Shown: positions 33,816 to 42,685 of the stretch, in pieces
Layout of the letters: every line of letters begins with the position of its first letter
How positions within the stretch are numbered: the stretch's first letter is position 1
NCBI RefSeq assembly: GCF_000969825.1
Contig: NZ_KQ033919.1
Coordinates: forward strand, 2,660,671 to 2,724,670
Direction of reading: 5' to 3'
Source: Parabacteroides gordonii MS-1 = DSM 23371
Lineage (GTDB): Bacteria; Bacteroidota; Bacteroidia; Bacteroidales; Tannerellaceae
Length of the DNA: 64,000 nt
The notes under the pieces: generated by a model
Databases searched by the model: none
The model's input: only the letters and a program-made list of their open reading frames with translations
Told to the model about the DNA's origin: nothing
Translations under genes and position numbers: made by a program

Positions 33816-35152
33816 AATTTTACCTCCCATCCTTCCTGATAAGTTCTTCTCCAGTATTTATCCGCAATTTGTTTGTTTCTGATATGTCCGTTAGCCGGGT
33901 CTGTTTCCAGTTTTTCTCCTGAACGCTGGGCTATATTCCCTAACTGGACGAGTAATGTACTTATGTGCCCGGACTCTATTCCCGCATTCAGCTTTTCTCC
34001 TTTTTTGATTGCATCGAAGAAGTTTTGGATATGGATTGCATCCAATTGCTGCGCCGGATCCATCCGGTTGCGGGGATCGGTTTGTATTTTACTTTCCACC
34101 TCGCGGATGATTTGGTTTTTATGGTCCATGATTTTGTAATAATTACCTCCTCCGATCAGCAGGTTGGCTTTCTCCCCGTAGAAAAGTGCACCGACGGAAT
34201 TGTCTTCTATTTTAAAAGCATTGCAACAGTGTCCTTCCCAGATCATTGACTTCTTGTCTCCGAAATTCAGACTGATCACTTGCGTGTCAGGAGTTTCCCA
34301 GTCGTCTTGATAATAGTAACGTCCACCCGTGGATTGCACGGAAGTCGGGTAGTCCACTTCCATACCCCATCGTAGCAGGTCTATCATATGGGTTCCGTTG
34401 TTTAAGGCTTCACCGGTGCCCCATCGCCAGAACCAGTGCCAGTTATAATGAACGATATTATCCTTGTAGGTTGTCCGTGGAGCCGCTCCCTGCCACAAGT
34501 CCCAATCGAGCCAGTCGGGGACGGGAACTTCTTTTCCTCTGCCTATAGGGGCACGGTTGTTCGTATACCATGATTTGCCGAAATAAACTTTCCCTATTGT
34601 TCCGGCTTTGATCTCATTGATCGCTTCTACAACATTGGGCCACGAACGGCGCTGGTTTCCCATCTGTACGACCTTGTTGTATTTTTGTGCGGCTTGGATT
34701 AGTATTTCGCCTTCTTCGGGAGAGTGACTGCATGGTTTTTCAAGATAAACATGCTTTCCGGCTTTCATTGCCAGTAAGGCAGCCGGGGCGTGCCAATGAT
34801 CCGGAGTTGCTATTACTACAGCATCCAAGTCTTTCTTTTCAAGCATCAGGCGCAGATCTTTATATCCTTTCGGAGTCGTGTCGCTGATGTTTGTGACTTC
34901 TGCGATACATTTGTTTAAGGCCCTGGAGTCGACATCGCAAATGTGTTTTACGATGCAGTTTTTTTGTTTGGTAAAATTCCGGGCTAAAGCGGCTCCGCGG
35001 GAGTTCACTCCTATGCAACCGATTAGGATCCGGTCGTTTGCTCCTACTATGTTTGCATAACTTTTTGCACTGAACCCAGGCAACACGCCACCGAATGATA
35101 ACATAGCCGTACCGGCTACTGCTTTTTTTATAAAACTGCGTCTCGTTGTCAT
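33812..35152 (-). CDS. Exported Gfo/Idh/MocA-family oxidoreductase (Tat)
   Basis: 446 residues. TTRRSFIKKAVAG is a twin-arginine signal, so the enzyme crosses the membrane folded. The nucleotide loop ILIGCIGVNSRGAAL and the catalytic-site YLEKPCSHS are present, with WHWFWRWGTGEALNNGTHMIDLLRW in the substrate domain, as in many secreted Bacteroidetes/Planctomycetes family members. First gene of a two-gene unit with the MFS permease; a 22-bp operator-like repeat lies 69-90 bp upstream, and TACTTTTG gives a possible -7 box. Confidence 0.87.
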   Translation of the reverse strand: MTTRRSFIKKAVAGTAMLSFGGVLPGFSAKSYANIVGANDRILIGCIGVNSRGAALARNFTKQKNCIVKHICDVDSRALNKCIAEVTNISDTTPKGYKDLRLMLEKKDLDAVVIATPDHWHAPAALLAMKAGKHVYLEKPCSHSPEEGEILIQAAQKYNKVVQMGNQRRSWPNVVEAINEIKAGTIGKVYFGKSWYTNNRAPIGRGKEVPVPDWLDWDLWQGAAPRTTYKDNIVHYNWHWFWRWGTGEALNNGTHMIDLLRWGMEVDYPTSVQSTGGRYYYQDDWETPDTQVISLNFGDKKSMIWEGHCCNAFKIEDNSVGALFYGEKANLLIGGGNYYKIMDHKNQIIREVESKIQTDPRNRMDPAQQLDAIHIQNFFDAIKKGEKLNAGIESGHISTLLVQLGNIAQRSGEKLETDPANGHIRNKQIADKYWRRTYQEGWEVKL

Positions 35153-35220
35153 ACTGATTAATTTTTAATGGATCTCAATACGACAAAAGTAAAAGGATGA
35201 ATTATTCATTTTCTCCCATC

Positions 35221-35242
35221 TTGCGAAATAAAATCCTCAAAA
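35221..35242 (-). promoter_or_regulatory. 22-bp operator-like repeat, copy 1 (upstream of oxidoreductase-MFS unit)
   Basis: Identical over 22 bp to 36569-36590; core TTGCGAAATAAAATCCTC on the plus strand. It stands 69-90 bp before the start at 35152, about 30 bp above a TACTTTTG -7 box, the usual place for an AraC-type activator site. Confidence 0.75.
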
Positions 35243-35284
35243 TGCGTCAGAATGGAGAGGCCGGTAATAATGTCTGGAAAGAAG

Positions 35285-36502
35285 TTATGCCTGGTAAACC
35301 GTCTGTCCGTTTATGATGGTACGTGATATCCTGATCTGATTGTCGAATAAAAGAATATCTGCCGTTTTACCTACTTCTAAAGAACCGATTCTATTTTCCA
35401 TATGAAGAATACGGGCAGGCGTTACCGTCATCATTTTTACTGCATCTGTTAAGGATACTTCTGCCAATTGAACCATTGTCCGGACCAGACGGTCTGCAGT
35501 TGCCACGCTGCCGGCAAAAGCACTTCGGTCGAGTAGTTTGGCTACTCCCTCTTCTACCATTACAGTTTGTCCTTCCTTTAAACTTCCTAATTTATATACC
35601 CCTTCCGGCATTCCGGCGCCGCGCATGGAATCGGTAACCAATGCTATTCTGTCTGCTCCTTTGAATTTATGTATAAGTTGAAGCAGGCTTTTGGGGAGGT
35701 GAATGCCGTCGGCAATGATTTCTACATCCATATCTTCCAGTAAGAAAGCGGCTTCTACAGCGCCCGCATAACGGAGTGCATTCCGGCGGGTAACGGTCTG
35801 CATACCTGAGTAGAGGTGCGTCATCAGGGAGTATCCGGCCTTATGGGCTTCCATGACCTCTTCGCAAATGGCATCCGTATGCCCGACGGATGGAATTATT
35901 TGTTTTTCTTTCAATAGTTTACCCAGGTAGAGGGCACCGTCGAGTTCGGGTGCTATACTCCAACGAATGATATCGTCAGTGGCATTCAATATGCTGGTAT
36001 AATGTTCGGGAGTCGGTGCCTTCAGATTGGCGGGATCTTGCGCACCACGTTGGCTATAGGCGAAGTACGGACCTTCCAGATGAATGCCCAGAAACTTTGC
36101 ACCTTTCGTGTTTTGTTTTTTTGCTTGGCGGTAGATTTCAAATGTGTGGAAGAGTTCTTCGTCAGGACAGGTCAGCGTGGTGGGTAAAAGGGCGGTTGTA
36201 CCATAGCAGGCATGTGTGTTGGCTACGGTCAGGTAAGCATCTACCGTACCGTCCATGAAATCGGCACCTCCGGCTCCATGTGTATGAAGGTCAATAAACC
36301 CGGGAGATATATACTGCTGGTCAGCATCGATGATTTCATCGATATCATCCGATGACGGATGGCCTGTGCCGATAGCAGTTATCTTATCATTTTCAATGAT
36401 GATATAACCATCTTCCAGAATCTTGTCGATCTGGATTAATTTTCCGTTGGTGATGAGCCTGCGGACTACTTTTTTTTCGTGTGATGCTGATATTGTATTC
36501 AT
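35285..36502 (-). CDS. nagA: N-acetylglucosamine-6-phosphate deacetylase
   Basis: 405 residues. Metal and substrate motifs of NagA are all visible: PGFIDLHTHGAGG, HLEGPYFAYSQRGA, VGHTDA, MTHLYSGM and LVTDSMRGAG. It removes the acetyl group from GlcNAc-6-phosphate, giving glucosamine-6-phosphate for NagB. It is a single-gene unit with its own copy of the 22-bp repeat 67-88 bp upstream. Confidence 0.95.
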   Translation of the reverse strand: MNTISASHEKKVVRRLITNGKLIQIDKILEDGYIIIENDKITAIGTGHPSSDDIDEIIDADQQYISPGFIDLHTHGAGGADFMDGTVDAYLTVANTHACYGTTALLPTTLTCPDEELFHTFEIYRQAKKQNTKGAKFLGIHLEGPYFAYSQRGAQDPANLKAPTPEHYTSILNATDDIIRWSIAPELDGALYLGKLLKEKQIIPSVGHTDAICEEVMEAHKAGYSLMTHLYSGMQTVTRRNALRYAGAVEAAFLLEDMDVEIIADGIHLPKSLLQLIHKFKGADRIALVTDSMRGAGMPEGVYKLGSLKEGQTVMVEEGVAKLLDRSAFAGSVATADRLVRTMVQLAEVSLTDAVKMMTVTPARILHMENRIGSLEVGKTADILLFDNQIRISRTIINGQTVYQA

Positions 36503-36568
36503 ATGGCACTGTTTTTATTGTTCAAACAGTACAAAGTAAGTAGAATGAATCTTCTTTTTATGTGCTGA

Positions 36569-36590
36569 TTGCGAAATAAAATCCTCAAAA
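36569..36590 (-). promoter_or_regulatory. 22-bp operator-like repeat, copy 2 (upstream of nagA)
   Basis: Perfect copy of 35221-35242, at nearly the same distance from the start codon (67-88 bp). TTACTTTG about 30 bp downstream is a near match to the -7 box. Confidence 0.75.
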
Positions 36591-36624
36591 AACGAACGGA
36601 CCGGATAGAAAGTCGGTACATCTT

Positions 36625-37788
36625 TTATTTGTTTTTAGAAGTAAATCGTTTCCGATATTGAAAGGGGGTCATTTCCTTTACCTTTGTAAATGTTCGGGAA
36701 ATGTTCTTGTAATCCGTAAAACCGACTTTAGCAGCGGCTTCTACCAATGGTAGATCAGTTGTAACCAATAAATCGGCAAATTTTTCTATACGCAGTTCCT
36801 GAATATACTGGCAGACAGATGTACCTGTTTCCCTTTTGAACTTTTTCTCCAGAACACGTCTTGAAAAGGGGACCATCCGGATAAGGTCGTCTATAGATAG
36901 GGGATCCCGGTGGTTGTTATCTATATAATGCAACAGTTGTTCGATATATTTGTCGGAAACGGCAAAGCGTTCGGTGGAAGCGCGAGGGACGATTCGTACT
37001 GGCTTTATGATTATATCGACGGGGGTAACGATCTTTTTTTCGATGAATTGGTGAATCAGTTTCCCTGCTTCATAACCTCCGTTCTTGATATCCAGTTCTA
37101 TGGATGACAATTGGGGGTCGGAAATATTACACAGCAGTTTGTCATTATCTACTCCCAGGACTGCAATTTCCTCCGGAATGCTTATATCATACATTTTACA
37201 GACTTCGGTGATTTGCAATGCATAATAATCGTCACAAGCGAAAAGAGCTACCGGTTTTGGCAGGCTTTGTAGCCATTTGCTTACGAGTTCAACATCAAAA
37301 CTCCACTTTTCACTGGGTATCCGTTTCCGGTTACTGAACTCATAAACGTCATAGCCCTGATTGCTGACAGCTTTCTTAAAGCCTTCGCCTCGTTCACGTC
37401 CCCATACTGTATCCGTCAGCCCATAATAGGCAAACGATTTATATCCTTTGTGCAGGAAAAAGTTTGCTGCTATTACACCGGTTCCGAAATAGTCACCAGT
37501 CAGGTTAGAGATACCGGGGCTTCGTTCTTTGTAATTTTGGACAATGATCGGTATGTGCAACTGGTTCAGTACAGACAGGTCTATATCTGTGAATTGGGCG
37601 ATGATGGCATCCGCTCCCCATTTCTTTGCCCACTCCACGACTCCTTCATCACCGTAAAGCTCCCTGAAATACAAGGGCATCCGGTAAAAAGCCCAGGGGC
37701 CTACTTCCTTTGCATATCTGACTACATTTTCCAGAAGTGATCTGCTATAGCCACTGGAAAAATCGGTTAACAGTAATATCTTTATCAT
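36625..37788 (-). CDS. XylR-like AraC-family transcriptional regulator
   Basis: 387 residues. The N-terminal ~270 residues are a periplasmic-binding-protein-like sensor (ILLLTDFSSGYSRSLLENVVRYA, VALFACDDYYALQI, EIAVLGVDNDKLLCN, LSSIELD), and the C-terminal ~100 an AraC DNA-binding domain (SIDDLIRMVPFSRRVLEKKFKRETG, LVEAAAKVGFTDYKNISRTFTKVKEMTPFQYRKRF). In this class a sugar binds the sensor and the AraC part activates catabolic genes. It is next to nagA and is the natural candidate for the 22-bp repeats. Confidence 0.93.
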   Translation of the reverse strand: MIKILLLTDFSSGYSRSLLENVVRYAKEVGPWAFYRMPLYFRELYGDEGVVEWAKKWGADAIIAQFTDIDLSVLNQLHIPIIVQNYKERSPGISNLTGDYFGTGVIAANFFLHKGYKSFAYYGLTDTVWGRERGEGFKKAVSNQGYDVYEFSNRKRIPSEKWSFDVELVSKWLQSLPKPVALFACDDYYALQITEVCKMYDISIPEEIAVLGVDNDKLLCNISDPQLSSIELDIKNGGYEAGKLIHQFIEKKIVTPVDIIIKPVRIVPRASTERFAVSDKYIEQLLHYIDNNHRDPLSIDDLIRMVPFSRRVLEKKFKRETGTSVCQYIQELRIEKFADLLVTTDLPLVEAAAKVGFTDYKNISRTFTKVKEMTPFQYRKRFTSKNK

Positions 37789-37822
37789 GTCATGGTGTTC
37801 ATTACGCAGTGCTATCTTGTTC

Positions 37823-37830
37823 CAAAATTA
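37823..37830 (-). promoter_or_regulatory. Putative -7 element of the XylR-like gene
   Basis: TAATTTTG on the minus strand fits TAnnTTTG, about 35 bp before the start at 37788. No clear -33. Confidence 0.45.
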
Positions 37831-37971
37831 TAGAAATATTTTTTGCTTTAGGTAAGTATTCTCAAGTATTTTTATGAATAGTACTTGGTTGTATGTCTGT
37901 GATGGCAAGCTTATCTCTCGCCTTAAGGCTTTTTGGCATATTCTTATTTTTTTAAGATCCTTTGATTTTGC

Positions 37972-38002
37972 TTGTGTATTAAAAGATTTATAAAGATATT
38001 TG
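37972..38002 (+). promoter_or_regulatory. Putative promoter of the Oar-like receptor
   Basis: TTG (37972-37974), 20 bp, then GATATTTG (37995-38002; one mismatch to TAnnTTTG). A strong GAGGGGG Shine-Dalgarno-like run ends just before the ATG at 38045, unusual for Bacteroidetes. Confidence 0.5.
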
Positions 38003-38044
38003 CCCCTTGATTTTCGGTTTAAACAAGAAAATGATTGAGGGGGT

Positions 38045-41000
38045 ATGTTAAAGCGATTTATTTTAATCATCGGATGTCTCATCTGTATGTTTCAGGTAGT
38101 AACGGGGCAAGTCACTACCTCCGGTTTGTCCGGGCGGGTAATTTCTGAAGGGGAAGCACTGGCCGGTGCTACGGTTTTGGCTGTTCATCAGCCGACAGGT
38201 ACCCGTTATGGGACGATAACTAACCTGGAAGGGCAATACTTTCTTCAGGGCTTGTATACAGGCGGGCCTTATAAGGTGGAAGTTTCCTATGTAGGATGCC
38301 AGCCGGTCTGCTATACCGATTTGCGGCTTGTTCTGGGCGAGACGTATGTGCTAAATGTATCCCTTGAAGAATCGACCGAACTGTCGGAGGTGGTTGTTAC
38401 TGCCAGCCGACGTCCTTTTGCCAGTACGAAGACAGGTGCTTCCAACCATATCAACTCCCGCCAGATCGCACAGACTCCTAATATCGGGCAGACATTGGAC
38501 GGACTGGTCAAATACTCTGCTTATGCCAATGGGGGAACTTATGCTTTTGGTGGACGCGACCAGCGCCAGAACAGTTTTACTGTCGACGGAGCCAGCTTCA
38601 ACAATAATATGGGACTGGGAAATTTCCTGTTAGGAAGTAAACCGATCTCTACCGAAGCGTTGGAAGAGGTACAGATCAATATCGCCCCTTTCGATGTGCG
38701 CCAGAGCAACTTTGTGGGCGGTAGTATTAATGCTGTCACTAAAAGCGGAACCAACCAGTTCAAAGGCAGTGGTTATACCTATATAAGGAATGAGAAATTG
38801 CGGGGGAATACGGTAGACGGATTCGATCTCGGCGAACGTGCGGAAGAAGCCGCTTATATTTATGGGGTGACGCTGGGCGGGCCTATCATTAAGAACAAAC
38901 TTTTCTTCTTCATCAATGGTGAGATGGATAATTCCCCTAAGCCGATGACCAAGTACACCTATTCGACGGATGGGGTCAGGGATGATGCCAACCTTATTTC
39001 GCGGGTAACAGAAGCTGATATGGCGGCCTTTTCCTCCGTTTTGAAGAACCGCTACGGCTATAATACCGGTTCATGGACAGATTTCTCCGGTGGTGAGAAA
39101 GCCTACCGGGCTCTTGTGCGCCTCGACTGGAATATTAATCAGGCTCATAAACTGATGTTCCGCTATAATTATACACAAAACAGCGTTTATAATCCTGTCT
39201 ACAGCAATGGCCGCGGAGGTGAAGTAGCCATGAACGGTGCCCGTATCGGTCCGTACAGTATGTCTTTCCGCAACTCCTGTTACACGGTCGATAATAATCT
39301 CTTTTCTCTCACGGCTGAACTTAACAGTACGCTGGGAAGAAATAAATATAACAAGTTCTCCATTTCCTATACTTCTGTCGAGAATAATCGCCGGAAAGCG
39401 ATCGACGGAGGGCCTTTTCCTACTATCGATATCATGAAGCCTATCGAGGGCGGAAGCCTTTATACCTTTATGAATGCAGGTTACGACCAGTATGCCTGGA
39501 ATAACGGTGTGCTCGATAAGACCCTTTCGATAAGCGATAACTTTTCCTACAATTTGGGACGTCACAGCCTGACTACCGGACTTTCGTTCGATCTGATCAA
39601 TGTATCCAACTCTTATATGAGGAGCGGACTCGGTTATTACCGTTACAACAGTTACGAAGATTTTGTGAATGAAGTAGCTCCCTCTGTTTATACGCTTACT
39701 TACTCACTTACCGGTGGTGACAGTCCTACCGCCGAGGTCAAAATGGGGCAGTTTGCCGCCTATCTGCAGGACGAGCATAATGTGAGCGACCGCCTGAAGC
39801 TGATCTACGGCCTCCGTATCGACCTGCCGATCTACCTCAGTGATAAGCTGCTTAACCCGGCCGTAGCCGGACTCGACTTTGACGGCCGCCGTCTTTATGC
39901 CGATGCATGGCCTGCAACTCAAGTGCTATTCTCTCCCCGTGTAGGATTTAACTGGGATATTCTGGGCGACCAGTCGCTTAAGCTACGCGGAGGAACAGGC
40001 ATTTTTACGGGACGCATGCCGCTCGTATTTCTTACCAATATACAGAGTAACAGCGGTATGATACAAAATACCGTTACTTATACCGAAAAGGATAACCAGG
40101 CCGCACTCGATAAGCTGGCCGGCGGTATCCGTTCCGCTTCCGAGGTGATCCAACTGCTCGATCTCCCCACAGAGCCCGGTACTGTCAACTCCCTGGCTAC
40201 GCTCGACAAAGATTTCAAGCTCCCTCAGGTATGGAAAACGTCTATCGCTGCCGATTATCGGTTGCCACTCCCGTTCGATGCCAACTTCACATTCGAAGGT
40301 ATCTTTATAAAGGATATCAATGCGATTGTGCAGAGTAATTATAATGTGATCTCGCTGGATAACGGGAAGATGCAGCGTTTCAGCGGCCCTGACAACCGTT
40401 ATTTCTATCCGGGCGGTGCTGATAATAAGGTATTGGCGAAAAACAGCGATGCGTTGTTGATGAGCAATACCTCCAAAGGATACAGTTACACCTTGAATAC
40501 CTCCTTGCAGGCCAGCCCTGTGCGGAACCTGGATCTTCTTGTGTCGTACACGTATACCGGCTCCAAGAGCCTGTTCTATAACCAAGGCAATGACCCTATA
40601 TCTTCCTGGAAGAACCAGATGTCTGTCGACGGCCCTAATAACCTCTTCCTTCAGAACCCGTCTTTCCTTGCTTCGCCCAGCCGTGTGGTTGCTTCTGTCA
40701 ACTATACGATACCTTATGCCCGCAAGCATATGGCTACTTCGGTGGCTCTGATCTATACGGGTGAACGTACCGGCAGTTACACCTATTGCTATACTGGCGA
40801 TATGAATAACGACGGAGTGAGTAATGATCTTCTCTATATCCCCAAGACAAAGGATGAGTTGACTTTTACGGATAAAAAGGATAAGGACAAAGTAATCTTT
40901 ACCGCAGCAGAGCAGGCGGATGCTTTCTGGAACTTCGTGAACCAGGATCCATATCTCAGCAAACATAAAGGGGAATATGCCGAGGCTTTCTCTGCTTTTA

Positions 41001-41332
41001 ATCCCTGGGCGCATCGTTTTGACCTGCGTATCCTGCAAAACTTCAGTGTGCAGGCCGGCAAACAGAACAATACATTGCAGATCAGCCTTGATATACTGAA
41101 TGTGGGCAACCTGCTTAACAACTCATGGGGACTTTATAAGTCGGCGGCCAAGTCCGGTGGCGGTCGTATCCTGGAACGTAAAGGCGTAACGGCCGATAAC
41201 GTTCCCCTCTACAATATGACCCACTATGTGGAAGATGGGCAGTTACTGCTTCCCACTCAAACTTTTAGTGCTGTTCAGAGTAGCAGTAACTGCTGGCAGA
41301 TGCAGATCGGCATACGTTATATGTTCAATTGA
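38045..41332 (+). CDS. Oar-like TonB-dependent receptor
   Basis: 1095 residues. Signal (VVTGQ), carboxypeptidase-like domain (LSGRVISEGEALAGATVLAVHQPTG), TonB-box-like SEVVVTASRRP, and a plug with GGRDQRQNSFTVDGASFNNNMG and GGSINAVTKSGTNQFKGS. The last is the Oar signature. The barrel ends in WQMQIGIRYMFN. Family knowledge: Oar-like proteins export or import large substrates and lack a SusD partner, as here. It is divergent from the XylR-like gene and converges with the efflux operon 12 bp away. Confidence 0.92.
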   Translation: MLKRFILIIGCLICMFQVVTGQVTTSGLSGRVISEGEALAGATVLAVHQPTGTRYGTITNLEGQYFLQGLYTGGPYKVEVSYVGCQPVCYTDLRLVLGETYVLNVSLEESTELSEVVVTASRRPFASTKTGASNHINSRQIAQTPNIGQTLDGLVKYSAYANGGTYAFGGRDQRQNSFTVDGASFNNNMGLGNFLLGSKPISTEALEEVQINIAPFDVRQSNFVGGSINAVTKSGTNQFKGSGYTYIRNEKLRGNTVDGFDLGERAEEAAYIYGVTLGGPIIKNKLFFFINGEMDNSPKPMTKYTYSTDGVRDDANLISRVTEADMAAFSSVLKNRYGYNTGSWTDFSGGEKAYRALVRLDWNINQAHKLMFRYNYTQNSVYNPVYSNGRGGEVAMNGARIGPYSMSFRNSCYTVDNNLFSLTAELNSTLGRNKYNKFSISYTSVENNRRKAIDGGPFPTIDIMKPIEGGSLYTFMNAGYDQYAWNNGVLDKTLSISDNFSYNLGRHSLTTGLSFDLINVSNSYMRSGLGYYRYNSYEDFVNEVAPSVYTLTYSLTGGDSPTAEVKMGQFAAYLQDEHNVSDRLKLIYGLRIDLPIYLSDKLLNPAVAGLDFDGRRLYADAWPATQVLFSPRVGFNWDILGDQSLKLRGGTGIFTGRMPLVFLTNIQSNSGMIQNTVTYTEKDNQAALDKLAGGIRSASEVIQLLDLPTEPGTVNSLATLDKDFKLPQVWKTSIAADYRLPLPFDANFTFEGIFIKDINAIVQSNYNVISLDNGKMQRFSGPDNRYFYPGGADNKVLAKNSDALLMSNTSKGYSYTLNTSLQASPVRNLDLLVSYTYTGSKSLFYNQGNDPISSWKNQMSVDGPNNLFLQNPSFLASPSRVVASVNYTIPYARKHMATSVALIYTGERTGSYTYCYTGDMNNDGVSNDLLYIPKTKDELTFTDKKDKDKVIFTAAEQADAFWNFVNQDPYLSKHKGEYAEAFSAFNPWAHRFDLRILQNFSVQAGKQNNTLQISLDILNVGNLLNNSWGLYKSAAKSGGGRILERKGVTADNVPLYNMTHYVEDGQLLLPTQTFSAVQSSSNCWQMQIGIRYMFN

Positions 41333-41344
41333 TACCGGTGACGA

Positions 41345-42685
41345 TCATTCGCTGGCTTTCTCCGGATCGGGAGCTACGTAGGTCAGTATCTGGCCGCTCA
41401 GTTGCAGCAGGGATACTTCGCAAAGTTTGGTAGAGTATTCCGCGATAGACTGGCGTTCTTCTGCTTCCAGCAAACTGTTCTGTGCTTCACGCAGTTCGAT
41501 ACCCGACAGCTCACCCAGCTTATAGCGGTCGATGGCGATACGGTAGTTCTCCTGTGCGACAACCAGGTTCTCTTTTTCCAGGCTCCACAGGTCGAGGTTG
41601 TTCTGGTAAGCCATCCACAGGTTACTCATATCGGCACGTAAGGCGAGTTCCAGTTCCTGCATGCGCAGTTCCTTGTTCTCGATCTCGATACGGGCGTTCC
41701 GGCGTTCGCGGCGGCGGTTCAATCCATCGAACAGGCTCAGTCCGACGGTTATACCGTAATTCAGACCCAAACGTTGCTGCAGGTCGGTGGTGCCTACTTC
41801 ATACCAGTTGGCGGTGTAGCCATAACCGGCATTCAGTTTGACGTAAGGGTAATTGCGGCTTTTCACCTTTTTATAATCCAGTTCGGAAAGCGTCTTGTTC
41901 TTCTGGGCGATCAGCAGGGAAGCGTTCGACTCGATCGTGCTTTTCCATAGCTCCACTTCATCCAGGAAGATATTCGGATAGATTACTGAGTCTTTGACTG
42001 CGATGTTTTCTTCTACATTCTCGAGTGCCATCAGTTCGTTGAGCCGGATGCGTGAGGTGTTGACTACTTCCAACTGATTCAGCACCTTCGAACTGTCGGA
42101 GTTGAAATCGACTTGTGCCTGCTGCAAGTCCATACGCGAACCGGAACCGATATGGTAGCGTTCTTCTGCAATACGGACACGTTCGCGGGAAAGATCGAGG
42201 GACGAACGCAGGTTACGCAGGCGGATATTCTGGCGTATCCGGTTGTAATATTCGGTAGACAGGTCGGCCACGAAATCCTCTATCGTCATGCGTGTATTCA
42301 GTTCGCCCATCCGTTGCAATTCCTTCAGGCGGGAGTATTCGGCCTGTATGCCGAAACCGTCGAACACAGTCCAGTTCACGTTCAGGCCGATATTGCCAGT
42401 TTCACTGTTTACGCCGTTTTGTTTTTCCGTTGTGCCGTCCATCAGCTTGTTGCGGTTGTTGTTGACCGATCCGCTGAACCCGCCGCTCATATCTACGGTA
42501 GGCAGGTAGCCGGCATTGCCCGGTGTGGCGTTATTATCGTTTATCTGTTGTTCGTTACGTATAATCCGGATGGAGTAGTTGCGTTCCAGTCCGGTTTCGA
42601 TACATTCTCTGAGGCTGTATACATCCTGCGCCTGTACGCCCAGGTAGCAGGAAACAGCCAGTATGATCATTGCTACTCTTTTCAT
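41345..42685 (-). CDS. TolC-family outer-membrane efflux channel
   Basis: 446 residues. Signal (VSCYLGVQAQ) then YSLRECIETGLERNYSI, the usual start of the OEP fold. Two repeats of long helices follow, with LDLSRERVRIAEERYHIGSGSRMDLQQAQVDF and VAQENYRIAIDRYKLGELSGIELREAQ as paired motifs. It forms the outer-membrane exit for the RND pump; ATGA overlap with the pump gene shows co-translation. Confidence 0.93.
   Translation of the reverse strand: MKRVAMIILAVSCYLGVQAQDVYSLRECIETGLERNYSIRIIRNEQQINDNNATPGNAGYLPTVDMSGGFSGSVNNNRNKLMDGTTEKQNGVNSETGNIGLNVNWTVFDGFGIQAEYSRLKELQRMGELNTRMTIEDFVADLSTEYYNRIRQNIRLRNLRSSLDLSRERVRIAEERYHIGSGSRMDLQQAQVDFNSDSSKVLNQLEVVNTSRIRLNELMALENVEENIAVKDSVIYPNIFLDEVELWKSTIESNASLLIAQKNKTLSELDYKKVKSRNYPYVKLNAGYGYTANWYEVGTTDLQQRLGLNYGITVGLSLFDGLNRRRERRNARIEIENKELRMQELELALRADMSNLWMAYQNNLDLWSLEKENLVVAQENYRIAIDRYKLGELSGIELREAQNSLLEAEERQSIAEYSTKLCEVSLLQLSGQILTYVAPDPEKASE

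Noticed and set aside
39983-41038. 351-codon minus-strand frame opposite the Oar-like receptor
   Set aside because: The receptor frame has full family motifs; the antisense has none.
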